Below, piece after piece: positions 20,763-30,407 of a DNA stretch of 64,000 nucleotides (positions within the stretch are counted from its first letter, which is position 1; every line of letters starts with the position of its first letter). The notes under the pieces were generated by a model. It was given only the letters and a program-made list of their open reading frames with translations. It had not been told where the DNA came from and did no database searches. The position numbers were made by a program, and so were the translations under genes. The stretch is from CAVPXC01 sp963709505 (GTDB lineage Bacteria > Chloroflexota > Anaerolineae > JAAEKA01), in NCBI GenBank assembly GCA_963709505.1, contig CAVPXC010000005.1, positions 124,001 to 188,000 of the forward strand, given 5' to 3'.

Positions 20763-22263
20763 ATGAACGCTCATGCCGATGAAAAGGTTCTTGGTCTAGA
20801 AGAAGCAGTCCGATCGCTTGGCCTTCCTGCACTTTCTTACCAAGCCCAACGACAAATCCTTCGCTTGGTTTTGATGGTCACTGACGGCTTGATGCTCACC
20901 GCAGCCGTTGTGCTGGCCTATGTACTGCGTTTCGACCTGGACGTGGGTTTGGCTACGGACGCCGCCATACAACCAGATACGTACACTGCCGTTATGGTGG
21001 TCATGCTGGCTTTCTGGCTGGTCCTGTTTAGTCTGTTCAGGCTTTATGATTTTGGCTACTTGCTGGGAGGCACCGAGGAATACTCCAGGGTGTTCGACGC
21101 ATGCAGCGTAGGCATCGTGCTTGTGGTGATGGTCACTTTCCTGGTGCCAACGCTGCAAATCTCGCGCGCCTGGCTGGCCTTCACATGGCTTCTGTCCTTC
21201 ATCCTGGTAGGCGGTGCTCGCTTCTGCGTGCGACGTGTCGTCTACGGGCTGCGCCATCACAAATATTTCGTCGTACCTGCTCTGATCGTGGGGACGAACA
21301 ATGAAGCCATCGCACTGGCGGATCAGCTGGCCTCCTGGAAGACATCCGGCCTGCTTGTGTTGGGCTTCATTGATAACGGCGATAACGGCAACTCTCAGCC
21401 CGCAACCAAGCCAACTCAATTGCCTTTCCTGGGCGACCTGGATAGCTTGGGCCCTTTGGTGGAAAGCTATGGCGTCAAGGAACTTGTTATTGCAACGTCA
21501 TCAGTGACATCGAGTAACCTGTTGGAATTGTTCCGAGGCTACGGCGTAAACGATAGCATCAATCTCCGGCTCTCGTCAGGCCTGTTTGATATCTTCACGA
21601 CGGGACTAACCATCAAAGAGCTTGGCTATGTCCCACTGATCAGCGTCAACAAGGTGCGCCTTACACCTTTCGAGTCTCTTCTTAAGGGCTGCCTGGACTT
21701 CTTTGGAGCTGGCATCGGCATGATTCTGCTCGCCCCGGTCTTTGCCGCAATCGCCATAGCCATTGAACTCGACTCCCCTGGAGTAGTCATCTATCAGCGC
21801 CGAGTCCTGGGCCGCGGCGGAAAGATATTCGACGCCTATAAGTTCCGCTCGATGTACGTCGATGGCGACGACCGGCTTACCCCTGAGCAGTGGGTAGAAC
21901 TTCAAACTCACCACAAGCTAAAGGACGACCCACGCGTCACCCGCGTTGGCCATTTCATCCGCAAATATAGCCTCGATCGAGCTCCCGCAACTGCTCAACG
22001 TGCTCATGGGTCAAATGAGCCTGGTTGGTCCCCGCATGATCACAGCCGCCGAACAGGAAAAGTACGGCAAATGGGACATGAACTTGCTGACGGTCAAACC
22101 TGGCCTGAGTGGCCTGTGGCAGGTGAGCGGACGCTCCGACATCGGCTATGACGAACGAGTGTCGATCGACATGCAGTATATCCGCAACTATTCTATCTGG
22201 ATGGATCTCCAGTTGATCTTCCGGACCATCATCACAGTGCTCAGCGGCAAAGGTGCATACTAA
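20763..22263 (+). CDS. Polyprenyl-phosphate sugar phosphotransferase (WbaP/EPS-initiating type), one frameshift
   Basis: Four or five N-terminal membrane helices are followed by a Rossmann-like CoA-binding-type domain and the bacterial sugar-transferase domain: LGRGGKIFDAYKFRSM, DDPRVTRVGHFIRK, SLVGPRM, VKPGLSGLWQVSGRS. The enzyme transfers sugar-1-phosphate from a nucleotide sugar to undecaprenyl phosphate to start a polysaccharide unit. An extra C near 21978 breaks the frame; repair gives RKYSLDELPQLLNVLMG, the family consensus. The repaired length of about 500 residues is normal. Confidence 0.88.
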
Positions 22264-22346
22264 ACTCATGGTTTGGAGAAACCGGGAGTTCGATACGCCC
22301 AATTCCGCCGCAAAACCCCCGGTTTCAACAGAACATGAGTTTAGTA
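22258..22346 (+). repeat. Nested inverted repeat between transferase and kinase genes
   Basis: Outer arms TACTAAACTCATG (22258-22270) and CATGAGTTTAGTA (22334-22346) match over 13 bases. Inner arms GAAACCGGG (22278-22286) and CCCGGTTTC (22318-22326) also pair. The left arm includes the stop codon of the upstream gene. There is no T-run after it, so it could be a processing site, a regulatory structure or a small mobile element. Confidence 0.7.
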
Positions 22347-22358
22347 CAGGCGTGACCC

Positions 22359-23348
22359 ATGATTATCGCTCGCACACCTCTACGGATTAGCTTCGCCGGA
22401 GGCGGTAGTGATTTACCGGCTTTCTATTGCCGTGATACAGGCGCGGTCGTCAGCACGGCGATCAACAAGTACATCTACATCACCGTCAACGGAAAATTCG
22501 ACCACCGGATTCGCGCCAGCTACTCTGTGACAGAGATCGTCGACCATATCGATGAGCTACGCCACGAGCTCATTCGTTCGGCATTGCGCATAGTTGGCCT
22601 CACCACCAGCATTGAGATCACGTCGATCTCCGACATTCCCTCCCAGGGAACAGGATTAGGATCCTCCAGCAGTTTCACAGTGGGCCTGTTGAAGGCCCTG
22701 CACGCCCACGCAGGCCGGCACGTAGGAGCGGAGCGACTGGCGCAAGAAACCTGCACGGTGGAAATTGACATGTGTGGCAAGCCAATCGGCAAGCAAGACC
22801 AGTACATTGCTGCTTATGGTGGCCTACAGTTTATCCAGTTCAACCCCGATGGCAGCGTTTACGTGGACCCGGTGGTTTGTAGACCGGAGACCAAACAAAA
22901 GCTGCAACAGGGGCTCCTGCTTCTCTACACTGGATTGACCCGATCGGCCGACAATATCCTGGCGGAGCAATCAGCCAATGCTGTCAACAACGAAGAGAAC
23001 CGCCAGGTGTTGCGCAGAATGGTGAAGCAGGCGCATGAACTGCGCGAGGCCTTGTCGTCCAATGACTTGGATGGGTTCGGCGAGGTGCTACACGCGGGGT
23101 GGGCGGAGAAAAAAAAGCTGGCCAATGGCATTAGCAACGGCCAGATCCAGGATTGGTATGACCGAGCCCGCCAGCACGGCGCTATCGGCGGAAAGATCGC
23201 CGGCGCCGGTGGCGGAGGGTTCTTGCTCCTCTACGCACCCCGAGAGCGGCACGAGGAGATCATGCGGGCGCTACCGGAACTGCGACCTACACCATTCTGC
23301 TTCGAACCCCAGGGCAGCAAGATCATCTACGTGGAGGAAAGGCAATAG
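22359..23348 (+). CDS. GHMP-family sugar kinase, D-glycero-D-manno-heptose-7-P kinase (HddA)-like
   Basis: 329 residues, the family's usual size. The N-terminus MIIARTPLRISFAGGGSDLP and the ATP-binding loop GTGLGSSSSFTVGLLKAL are characteristic, and the C-terminal GGKIAGAGGGGF is GHMP motif 3. HddA makes heptose 1,7-bisphosphate on the way to GDP-heptose for surface glycans; related kinases act on other sugars. The usual partners (isomerase GmhA, phosphatase GmhB, HddC) are not in the window, so the exact sugar is uncertain. It is the last plus-strand gene of the polysaccharide region. Confidence 0.82.
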   Translation: MIIARTPLRISFAGGGSDLPAFYCRDTGAVVSTAINKYIYITVNGKFDHRIRASYSVTEIVDHIDELRHELIRSALRIVGLTTSIEITSISDIPSQGTGLGSSSSFTVGLLKALHAHAGRHVGAERLAQETCTVEIDMCGKPIGKQDQYIAAYGGLQFIQFNPDGSVYVDPVVCRPETKQKLQQGLLLLYTGLTRSADNILAEQSANAVNNEENRQVLRRMVKQAHELREALSSNDLDGFGEVLHAGWAEKKKLANGISNGQIQDWYDRARQHGAIGGKIAGAGGGGFLLLYAPRERHEEIMRALPELRPTPFCFEPQGSKIIYVEERQ

Positions 23349-23356
23349 GCATCGGC

Positions 23357-24818
23357 CTACGGACTCCAAAATGCCATTGACCCGTCCGCGACCTGTCGCA
23401 ATGCACCGTCTTTGGCACGAACGACGAATACGCCCTCCTGGCCATCCGGGCCAACCATCGGCAGCACGACCGCATCACTGCTTGGGGACCAGATACTGTA
23501 ACTCAACGCGTACTGATCAAAAAAGGGCAGTAACTGGGTAATGAAGATCTCGGTCGGCTGAAAAGCGGTCAGCATACGCTGTTGCCCGCTAGCGACATCC
23601 ACCACCCAAAGCTTGAAGCGGATCTCAGGATGGTCTCCCTGCAGACCTGGATTGCTCGTTGTTGCGACCAGTTCAGCCGGCCGAGCCGCGCCCGGGCTAG
23701 TTGAGCCGGACTCCAGGGTCAGATAAGCGATAGACCGGCCGTTGGGTGACCAAAAAAAGCCGGCGACCGCGTCGTTGACCAGGGTTCGCTCGTCTCCCGT
23801 CGCTGCATCCAGCAGACGGAGCGGCCCGAAGAAGGACACCTGCGGTGTGCGCGGGCTGGTGAAGGCCAGAAGGTTCTCGGTCGGGCTCCAGCTCAAGGCG
23901 ACGAGCCCGGTATGCGCCACGCTCGATCGCTTACCACTCTGGCGATCTTCCACCACTACGTTTAGATCTTTGTCCTGTGCCTCGGCGTAAGCAAGATAGC
24001 GACCGTCAGACGACAGGCCCGGTGCCTGAAATAGCCCTGGCCCAGCGATGGTGTCGCCCAACGCGTCGCCGTTGGTGTCGATGAACCCCAAGCGCGCGTT
24101 ATCGCCCAAGACACCGGAGTGCACCAGGAGTTGGGTACTGTCACGGGCCCAATCCCAGTAGAAGGGCTGGCCGTTCGCCAGTAGGCGCGCCTCGGCCTGG
24201 CCATCGGCCGGCGCCAGCCACAGCCCGATCCCGCGTCTGGCATTGGCCAGAAAGCTGACCTGCTGGCCGTCAGGTGACCAGTACAGATAAAAGGGGGCTT
24301 GCGTGCGGCTGCCGTAAACCTCCGTCTGCTTAGCCGCGGGTTCATCCGAGAACACGCGCACGGTCCCTTGCTCGCCGTCGCTGCCAACAGCCGCGATCTG
24401 GCGGCTGTCCGGCGACCAGGCCGGAAACTGAAAGCGCCAGCCGGTGTCGCTCAACAGGCGAGCATCTTCGCCGTCCGGCGCCACCGTGCCGAGACGGCCA
24501 TCAGGGCCAATAAAAGCAATGCGGCCGATCGAGACAGCCGCAGCAGACGCTGCGGGCGCAGGTGTGAGCGGGCTGCTCTCGTCCGCCGAGTGCTCGCCAG
24601 GTACCGATGCCGCCGGCTGCACGGCCGTTTGCGACGCAGATCGCGCGCTGATCGGTGCTTCGCAGTACAAAAAGCCCAATGCCGGTCGCCGCCAGACAGA
24701 CCAGCGTCACAGCGCCCAACGCCAGCAGGCCGCCGACCAGACACCAACGCCGGTTAGAATCGCGCTTTTCGGAAGGGGGGAATGGAGGTTGGGAAGAGTT
24801 CGTTTCGTCGCTTGTCAT
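23357..24818 (-). CDS. Membrane-anchored PD40/TolB-like beta-propeller protein, one frameshift
   Basis: The start is the ATG at 24818 (MTSDETNSS), followed by one membrane helix (GGLLALGAVTLVCLAATG) and a Ser/Ala/Pro-rich linker. Propeller blades follow with the pattern FPAWSPDSRQIAAV, LYWSPDGQQVSFLA, FWSPNGRSIAYL and a final MAFWSP. The frame shifts once near 24665 (one extra A); repair links the helix to the linker as VLRAPISARSASQT. No catalytic residues are evident; such proteins are thought to be extracytoplasmic sensors or scaffolds. It converges with the kinase gene, leaving only 8 bases between stops. Confidence 0.72.
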
Positions 24819-24879
24819 GGCTGCCCGATCTTGATGTGAGGGAGAGACCTCCAAGGTCTTTGCTTTCGCCCTCTGCCTT

Positions 24880-24911
24880 CGACCTCCGAGGTCTTCCATG
24901 ACCTCGGAGGT
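24880..24911 (+). repeat. CCTCGGAGG-family hairpin
   Basis: Perfect 13-bp arms GACCTCCGAGGTC (24880-24892) and GACCTCGGAGGTC (24899-24911) with a 6-base loop. Six further hairpins of the same family lie at 37782-37876, 39438-39479 and 46858-46942. This one lies just upstream of the minus-strand propeller gene. Confidence 0.85.
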
Positions 24912-25171
24912 CTTTCGGTTGATACCGCGTTAGCAAACCATACCCTACCACCAAACGTCCCCGCCGTCTGTGTTTGGCGCCACAGTCTCTCAGCTTGCCA
25001 GCCTGGCAGCGCTAGCCTAGGATACCACTGATCGGCTGTTTCGCACCGTCTGTTTGCAGGATGGGCACGTGATGACGCAAACCCACCCGCTCAAGGCCGG
25101 CCAGGAAAAAGTCGGCGTGCTGGAGAACCAGCGCCAGGAAGGCACCTCACGTGGTCGGCGCGGGGCTGGGA

Positions 25172-25219
25172 CTGCCCCTCGGCCACCATGTGATCCGTAT
25201 CAACCAGCAGGGTAAATTG
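25172..25219 (-). pseudogene. Possible peroxiredoxin (Bcp) fragment
   Basis: The minus strand reads NQFTLLVDTDHMVAEGQ, which matches PFTLLVDADHAVAEAYG of the intact peroxiredoxin at 29820-30383. Nucleotide similarity is also visible over about 45 bases. Nothing else of the gene is preserved, so this is a weak call. The rest of 24912-25236 shows no gene I can support. Confidence 0.35.
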
Positions 25220-25236
25220 ATTGAGAGCTAGCGCAC

Positions 25237-25295
25237 TTGACCCCCTTTGACTGACCGTGATAGGATTGCTTCCGCCACTGAACGAACGTTCAGTG
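25237..25295 (+). promoter_or_regulatory. Candidate promoter with TetR-type operator before the ABC exporter
   Basis: TTGACC (25237-25242), an 18-base spacer and TAGGAT (25261-25266) form a fair promoter. Ten bases downstream lies a perfect inverted repeat with arms CACTGAACG (25276-25284) and CGTTCAGTG (25287-25295). That geometry resembles TetR/AcrR-family operators, which often control drug or lipid exporters. No TetR gene is in the window. Confidence 0.4.
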
Positions 25296-25436
25296 AGACC
25301 CATCGAGCGGTGAATGCTGTACCGACAGCCCAGCTCCGCCCGGCGAAATGCCAGGGAGACTTCGATGCCCAGCACCCAAACCTCGGGACGACTTCGATCT
25401 GGTGATGAATACGCTATTTGAAGGCATAGGCAACTG

Positions 25437-27509
25437 ATGGCACAGAAAGGTATCGCACAAGGCTTCGTGAAAACTACATCTGGCAATGACAAACACGCTT
25501 CGCCGCAGCGCATGATCGAGTTACGCGAGGTGGTCAAGACATACAAGACCGGCGCGGGTAGCTTCACAGCGATCGACGGCATCACCCTGGATATCCATCG
25601 GGGCGAGTTCCTGGGGATCATCGGCAAATCAGGCGCCGGCAAGACCACACTGCTCAATCTGATCTCCGGCGTGAGCAGGATCACATCGGGCAAGATCTTG
25701 TTCTACCCGCAAGATCAGGCCGGGTCCGCCGGGACCGGCAGCGTCTTTTCCATTGGCGACATGAGCCAGGACGAGTTAGCGGCTTGGCGCGGAACAAACA
25801 TGGGCATCGTCTACCAGTCCTTCGAGTTGATGCCGCAACTGGACCTTGTCAACAACATCATGATGCCCCAGGAGTTTGCCGGACATTTTCGGCCGGGCAT
25901 CAGCCAGGAACGAGCGCTGGAATTGCTCGACATCGTCGGATTGAGCGGGCACGCCCATAAGCTGCCTGCGCACATCTCTGGCGGTCAGAAACAGCGTGTG
26001 GCCATCGCCCGGGCGCTGGTCAACGATCCGCTTATCATCGTCGCCGACGAACCGACTGGCAGTCTCGACACGGCGACGGCTGAGACGATTCTCAACATTT
26101 TCACCAGTCTCGTCGACCAGGGCAAGACGGTGGTTATGGTCACCCATGACATGGAGATGGCCAGCCGTTTCTCGCGCCGGTTGGTGATTTCCGATGGCGA
26201 ACTGGCGGATGAGCTGACTGTGAGTTCGAAGCAGGCGCCGCTGGATGAAAACGCCCGAACAAGTTCGGGAGTCCGTGATGTGCGCCGGACTCCCGAACTT
26301 GTTCGGGCGTTTTCAAGACAAAGCGAGGAACCGGAGCGCATCGAGGTCGTCATGCCGGACGGCGGACATGACGGCGCCGCCTTGCTATCCGCCGTGCAAA
26401 CCAATTCCAGGCATGACGCGTCCCAACCGGCGATCTTTCTCAAGGACGTGATCAAGACCTATGTTAACGCGGCAGGCAGCTTCACCGCGCTGCGAGGCGT
26501 CGATCTGGAGATCGGCTATGGCCAATTTGTGGCGCTGGTGGGCAAATCGGGAAGCGGCAAATCGACGCTGCTGAATATGCTTACCGGGATCGACCATCCC
26601 ACCTCCGGCCAGGTGCGCATCGGCGGCGAGGAAATCTACAGCATGTCGGAGAGCCGGCGGGCAAAATGGCGTGGGCACAACGTGGGCATTGTCTTTCAGT
26701 TCTTCCAGCTATTGCCGACCCTGTCACTGCTCGAGAACACGATCCTGCCCATGGACTACTGCAACGTCTACCGGTACCAGGAACGGCCGGAACGAGCCAT
26801 GGCTCTGCTAAGACTGGTAGGCCTCGGGGAACACGCCTTGGACCTGCCAGCCAACCTCTCCAACGGCCAACAGCAGGCAGCGGCCATCGCCCGCTCGCTG
26901 GCAACAGACCCGCCCATCATCGTCGCCGATGAGCCAACGGGCAACCTGGATTCGCGCTCCGCCGACGTGGTGATCCGCGTGTTCCAGGAACTGGCGGCCC
27001 AAGGCAAGACGATTCTGATCGTGACCCACGACCCCTCCCTGACCAGTCGCACCGATCGCACGATCATCATTGCCGACGGCGAGATCATTGACCCGATCGT
27101 GGCCGGGGCGCTGCCGTCGTTGGACCATGGGCACATGCTTCAGGTCACCCACGAGTTGCAGCGAAAGCGCTACGGCCCAGGAGAAATCATCATCCGTCAG
27201 GGAGAGCCGGTCAACGGTTTCTACATGGTCGGCAGCGGCAAGGCGGAGATATGGAACGGCCATCCGACGCTGCCGATTGCCCAGCTTTCACGCAATCAAT
27301 TCTTTGGCGAAGTTGAGCTGTTTGGCGACGAGGAAGCGATCGCCACGGTCCGCGCCGGAACCTCACCCGTCGAACTCGGCATATTGTCCAGGGACCGGTT
27401 CTCTGCACTGATGCAGGAGTCGCCTACGACCGCATCCTTGTTGGCCTCGGTAGCCGAAGCGCGGCGTCAGGAGAACCTGGCCCGCGGCCATTTAGGGGGA
27501 CTACGATGA
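25437..27509 (+). CDS. Tandem ABC ATPase (LolD/MacB type) with C-terminal cyclic-nucleotide-binding domain
   Basis: 690 residues. NBD1: Walker A GKSGAGKTTLLN, signature ISGGQKQRVAIARAL, Walker B IIVADEPTGSLD. NBD2: Walker A GKSGSGKSTLLNML, a degenerate signature LSNGQQQAAAIARSL, Walker B IIVADEPTGNLD. The last 120 residues form a cNMP-binding fold with the phosphate-cassette pattern FFGEVELFGDEEAIATVRAG (conserved Glu and Arg). A start at ATG 25512 (MIELREVVKTYKTG) is equally possible. The linker between the NBDs is partly encoded by an embedded palindrome at 26247-26314. The 3' end overlaps the permease start by four bases (ATGA), so the two are translationally coupled and form one exporter. 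Confidence 0.88.
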   Translation: MAQKGIAQGFVKTTSGNDKHASPQRMIELREVVKTYKTGAGSFTAIDGITLDIHRGEFLGIIGKSGAGKTTLLNLISGVSRITSGKILFYPQDQAGSAGTGSVFSIGDMSQDELAAWRGTNMGIVYQSFELMPQLDLVNNIMMPQEFAGHFRPGISQERALELLDIVGLSGHAHKLPAHISGGQKQRVAIARALVNDPLIIVADEPTGSLDTATAETILNIFTSLVDQGKTVVMVTHDMEMASRFSRRLVISDGELADELTVSSKQAPLDENARTSSGVRDVRRTPELVRAFSRQSEEPERIEVVMPDGGHDGAALLSAVQTNSRHDASQPAIFLKDVIKTYVNAAGSFTALRGVDLEIGYGQFVALVGKSGSGKSTLLNMLTGIDHPTSGQVRIGGEEIYSMSESRRAKWRGHNVGIVFQFFQLLPTLSLLENTILPMDYCNVYRYQERPERAMALLRLVGLGEHALDLPANLSNGQQQAAAIARSLATDPPIIVADEPTGNLDSRSADVVIRVFQELAAQGKTILIVTHDPSLTSRTDRTIIIADGEIIDPIVAGALPSLDHGHMLQVTHELQRKRYGPGEIIIRQGEPVNGFYMVGSGKAEIWNGHPTLPIAQLSRNQFFGEVELFGDEEAIATVRAGTSPVELGILSRDRFSALMQESPTTASLLASVAEARRQENLARGHLGGLR
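26247..26314 (+). repeat. Perfect 29-bp inverted repeat inside the ABC ATPase reading frame
   Basis: Arms 26247-26275 and 26286-26314 are exact reverse complements with a 10-base loop. The core CCCGAACAAGTTCGGG and GGAGTCCG/CGGACTCC blocks are shared with 14456-14529. The element is read in frame as about 23 residues (containing ARTSSGVRDVRRTPELVRAF) between NBD1 and NBD2 and adds no stop codon. Confidence 0.9.
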
Positions 27510-29905
27510 AGTTGAGTATGATGCGCCCCAGCTGGCAAAAGGTGCTGGCAGACCTGTGGGCCGACAAGACGCGCACGTTCCTGGTGGTTACGTCCATCGC
27601 CGTGGGCGTTTTCGCCATCGGCACCATCATGACCACCTACGTCATGTTGAGCCAGGACATCCGTGTCAGCTACGCTTCGATCCAGCCGGCCAACATCGAA
27701 GTGTTTACCACTTTGTTCGACGATACGGTGGTAGATGCCATCAAAAACATCCCTGGCGTTGCCGACGCTGAAGGCCGTCAGATCGTGTCGCTGCGCGCGA
27801 GTAAAGACGGGATCGCCTGGCTGCCACTGGATATCTTCGCCAACAAAGATTTCGCCGATTCTGAGATCAACTTGCTGACCGTGATCGAGGGCACCAGCAG
27901 GCCAGACGACCGCCAGCTGCTAGTGCGCAAGGACCTGATGAACGACACGGGGTTCCATGCGGGAGACGAGGTGCAGGTGGTCCTGGCTGACGGCACGATA
28001 CGATCGATGCCCGTGGTCGGTGTGGTGGGAGATCAGTCGGCAGCAGGCGATTTCACCGCCCCACCGCGCGGCTATGTCACACAGGCAACGGCAGAATGGC
28101 TGGGTGGACAGGACGAATACAACCGTCTCTTCGTTCGCGCCCGGAATGGCGACGATGAAGAGGTCATTGACGCTGTGGCCACAAAAGTTGAAGACAAGCT
28201 GGAGCGCTCAGGCCATACGGTGTATCGAACCGAAACCAACAAGACGACCGAACACCCGATGGCTTCCACGGTGCTGGCGATGCTGGGTGTGCTGGCGGCC
28301 TTGGGCGTTCTGATCACTGTCTTGAGCAGCTCGCTGATTTTCAACACCCTCAACGCGCTGCTCAGCCAGCATCGACGCCAGATCGGGGTGATGAAGCTGG
28401 TGGGAGCCCGCAGCCGTCAGATTTCCGTGATGTACATTGCGCTCATTGTCTCTTATGGGCTGATTGCGCTGGCTGGCGCCGTGCCGATGGCGATGGTGGC
28501 GGGCTACGGGCTTGCGGCCTTCGTGAGCAACATGATGAGCATCGATCTACAGGGTTTCCGTGTGATTCCGGCTGTCATCGTCGTGCAGACAGTGATCGCC
28601 CTGGCTGTGCCCCTGATTGCCGGCTACTTCCCTGTGAACAAAGGCGCGAAAACAACCGTCCGGCGCGCCATTAGTGATAACGGCCCAGAGGAGCGCGCGA
28701 GCGGCACCGGCCTGCTGGATCAACTCGGTGTCTGGTTCAAGTGGCTGTCAAGGCCGTTGCTTCTGTCCATTCGCAACACCTTCCGCCGCAAGGGACGGCT
28801 GGCGCTTACCTTGTTTACCCTCATCATTGCCGGCGCGGTCTTCATTGCCGTGTTCAACGTGCGCACGTCGCTTTCCGATTTCATGGATCTACTGGGCCAG
28901 CACTTCATGGCCGATGTGACGGTGACATTCAACCAGAAGTACCGCATCGGGCAGGTCGAGCAGGACGCCTATCAGATCCCAGGTGTGAAGCATGTTGAGG
29001 GTTGGGGCGGGGCAAATGCGAAGATCGTGGACCAGAACGACGACAAGGTTGCCAATTTGCTCTTGTCCGCGCCGCCGGCCGGGTCGACTATGTTGAAAGC
29101 GGACATGCTCGCCGGGCGCTGGCTCGTTCCTGAAGATGAGAAAGCGCTGGTCGTGTCCGATTCGATCTGGGGCAATTACCCCGATTTGCAGCCGGGCGAC
29201 ACGCTACGCGTCGAGATTGACGGCAATCGCGCAGAGGAGTGGCCGGTAGTCGGCATCTTCCGCTTCACCGATATGCTGGGCGATTCGCTGGGCTACGCCA
29301 ACTATGAGACGATCTCACGCATCACGAATACGCTGGGCCGGGCCACAACGTTTAAGATCGTCGCCGATGTAGAGACAATGGCGCGCCAGGATGCTATCAG
29401 CAAGGCAATGGATGAACATCTGCGCCAACGAGGCTACAAGATTAACAATGTCGAGGCTGGCCTTGTCTCCCGGCAACAGCAGTCGCAGGCGATCAACATC
29501 CTGGTCATCTTTCTGCTGATGATGGCCCTGTTAACAGCCGTCGTCGGCAGCATCGGCCTCGCCGGCACCATGGGCATGAATGTGTTGGAACGAACGCGCG
29601 AGATTGGGGTCTTGCGGGCTATCGGCGCCGTGGATTTTGAGATCATCAAGTCGGTGGTGGTTGAAGGCATGCTGATTGGATTGATCAGTTGGGCCGTGGC
29701 CGTCGTGCTTTCCTTCCCGATCAGTTTCCTGCTGCTGCGCATCATCGGAACTGCGATGATGAGGAGCGAGATCCCCCTGTCATACACGGTGTACGGAATG
29801 TTGCTCTGGTTGGGAGCCGTCATTGTCTTGTCAGTGATAGCCAGCATTCTGCCCGCACGGAACGCAGCGCGCCTGACAATCCGCGAGGTGCTGGCTTACG
29901 AATAA
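27506..29905 (+). CDS. MacB/FtsX-family ABC transporter permease
   Basis: 799 residues with the layout of large FtsX permeases. An N-terminal helix (FLVVTSIAVGVFAIGTIMTT) precedes a periplasmic-core-like domain, then three helices, a second core domain and a last helix set (EIGVLRAIGAVDFEIIKSVV is the typical FtsX coupling motif). These permeases work with LolD-type ATPases to extrude lipoproteins, lipids, peptides or drugs from the outer leaflet; the substrate is unknown here. The ATPase gene immediately upstream overlaps by four bases. The 3' end is overlapped antisense by the peroxiredoxin gene. Confidence 0.9.
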   Translation: MKLSMMRPSWQKVLADLWADKTRTFLVVTSIAVGVFAIGTIMTTYVMLSQDIRVSYASIQPANIEVFTTLFDDTVVDAIKNIPGVADAEGRQIVSLRASKDGIAWLPLDIFANKDFADSEINLLTVIEGTSRPDDRQLLVRKDLMNDTGFHAGDEVQVVLADGTIRSMPVVGVVGDQSAAGDFTAPPRGYVTQATAEWLGGQDEYNRLFVRARNGDDEEVIDAVATKVEDKLERSGHTVYRTETNKTTEHPMASTVLAMLGVLAALGVLITVLSSSLIFNTLNALLSQHRRQIGVMKLVGARSRQISVMYIALIVSYGLIALAGAVPMAMVAGYGLAAFVSNMMSIDLQGFRVIPAVIVVQTVIALAVPLIAGYFPVNKGAKTTVRRAISDNGPEERASGTGLLDQLGVWFKWLSRPLLLSIRNTFRRKGRLALTLFTLIIAGAVFIAVFNVRTSLSDFMDLLGQHFMADVTVTFNQKYRIGQVEQDAYQIPGVKHVEGWGGANAKIVDQNDDKVANLLLSAPPAGSTMLKADMLAGRWLVPEDEKALVVSDSIWGNYPDLQPGDTLRVEIDGNRAEEWPVVGIFRFTDMLGDSLGYANYETISRITNTLGRATTFKIVADVETMARQDAISKAMDEHLRQRGYKINNVEAGLVSRQQQSQAINILVIFLLMMALLTAVVGSIGLAGTMGMNVLERTREIGVLRAIGAVDFEIIKSVVVEGMLIGLISWAVAVVLSFPISFLLLRIIGTAMMRSEIPLSYTVYGMLLWLGAVIVLSVIASILPARNAARLTIREVLAYE

Positions 29906-30383
29906 GCACCGGTTTAGCTAGAGCCTCCTGCAGCGCCTTCTCGACGCTATCAGTCGGGCTGACTTTGACTTGCACGTCAGCCAGCCGGCCTTGCTCGTCG
30001 ATCACGAAGTGACTGCGAATGATACCCATGTACTTCTTGCCGTACATCGACTTCTCACCCCACACGCCGTAGGCCTCGGCCACGGCGTGATCGGCATCAA
30101 CCAACAGGGTGAAGGGCAGGTCGTACTTGGTCTTGAACTTGCGGTGCGACTTTTCGTCGTCCGGGCTGACGCCCAGCACCACGGCGTTCTTCTCCTCGAT
30201 CTGCGGATAGGCGTCCCGAAAGCCGCACGCCTGAGTCGTGCAACCGCTGGTGTCGTCCTTGGGGTAGAAGTACAACACGACCCGCTTGCCGCGCAGACCG
30301 GACAGCCGCACGGCCTGGCCGCTGTCGCTCGGAAGCTCAAAATCAGGCGCCATGTCGCCAACGTTGAGGGATGTTTCGGTCAT
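29820..30383 (-). CDS. bcp: Thiol peroxidase, Bcp/PrxQ-type peroxiredoxin
   Basis: It reduces peroxides with thioredoxin-type donors in the cytoplasm. The active-site region PKDDTSGCTTQACGFRD gives peroxidatic Cys48 and resolving Cys53, the classic Bcp spacing. Start ATG at 30383 with GGAGAG upstream. At 187 residues it is longer than the usual 150-160. The extra C-terminal tail, after about KALQEALAKPV, is read antisense through the last 86 bases of the permease gene, as though the original stop had been lost. The catalytic domain looks complete. Confidence 0.92.
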   Translation of the reverse strand: MTETSLNVGDMAPDFELPSDSGQAVRLSGLRGKRVVLYFYPKDDTSGCTTQACGFRDAYPQIEEKNAVVLGVSPDDEKSHRKFKTKYDLPFTLLVDADHAVAEAYGVWGEKSMYGKKYMGIIRSHFVIDEQGRLADVQVKVSPTDSVEKALQEALAKPVLIRKPAPRGLSGALRSVRAECWLSLTRQ

Positions 30384-30407
30384 TAGTTCTCTCCAGTCCT
30401 AAAGATA

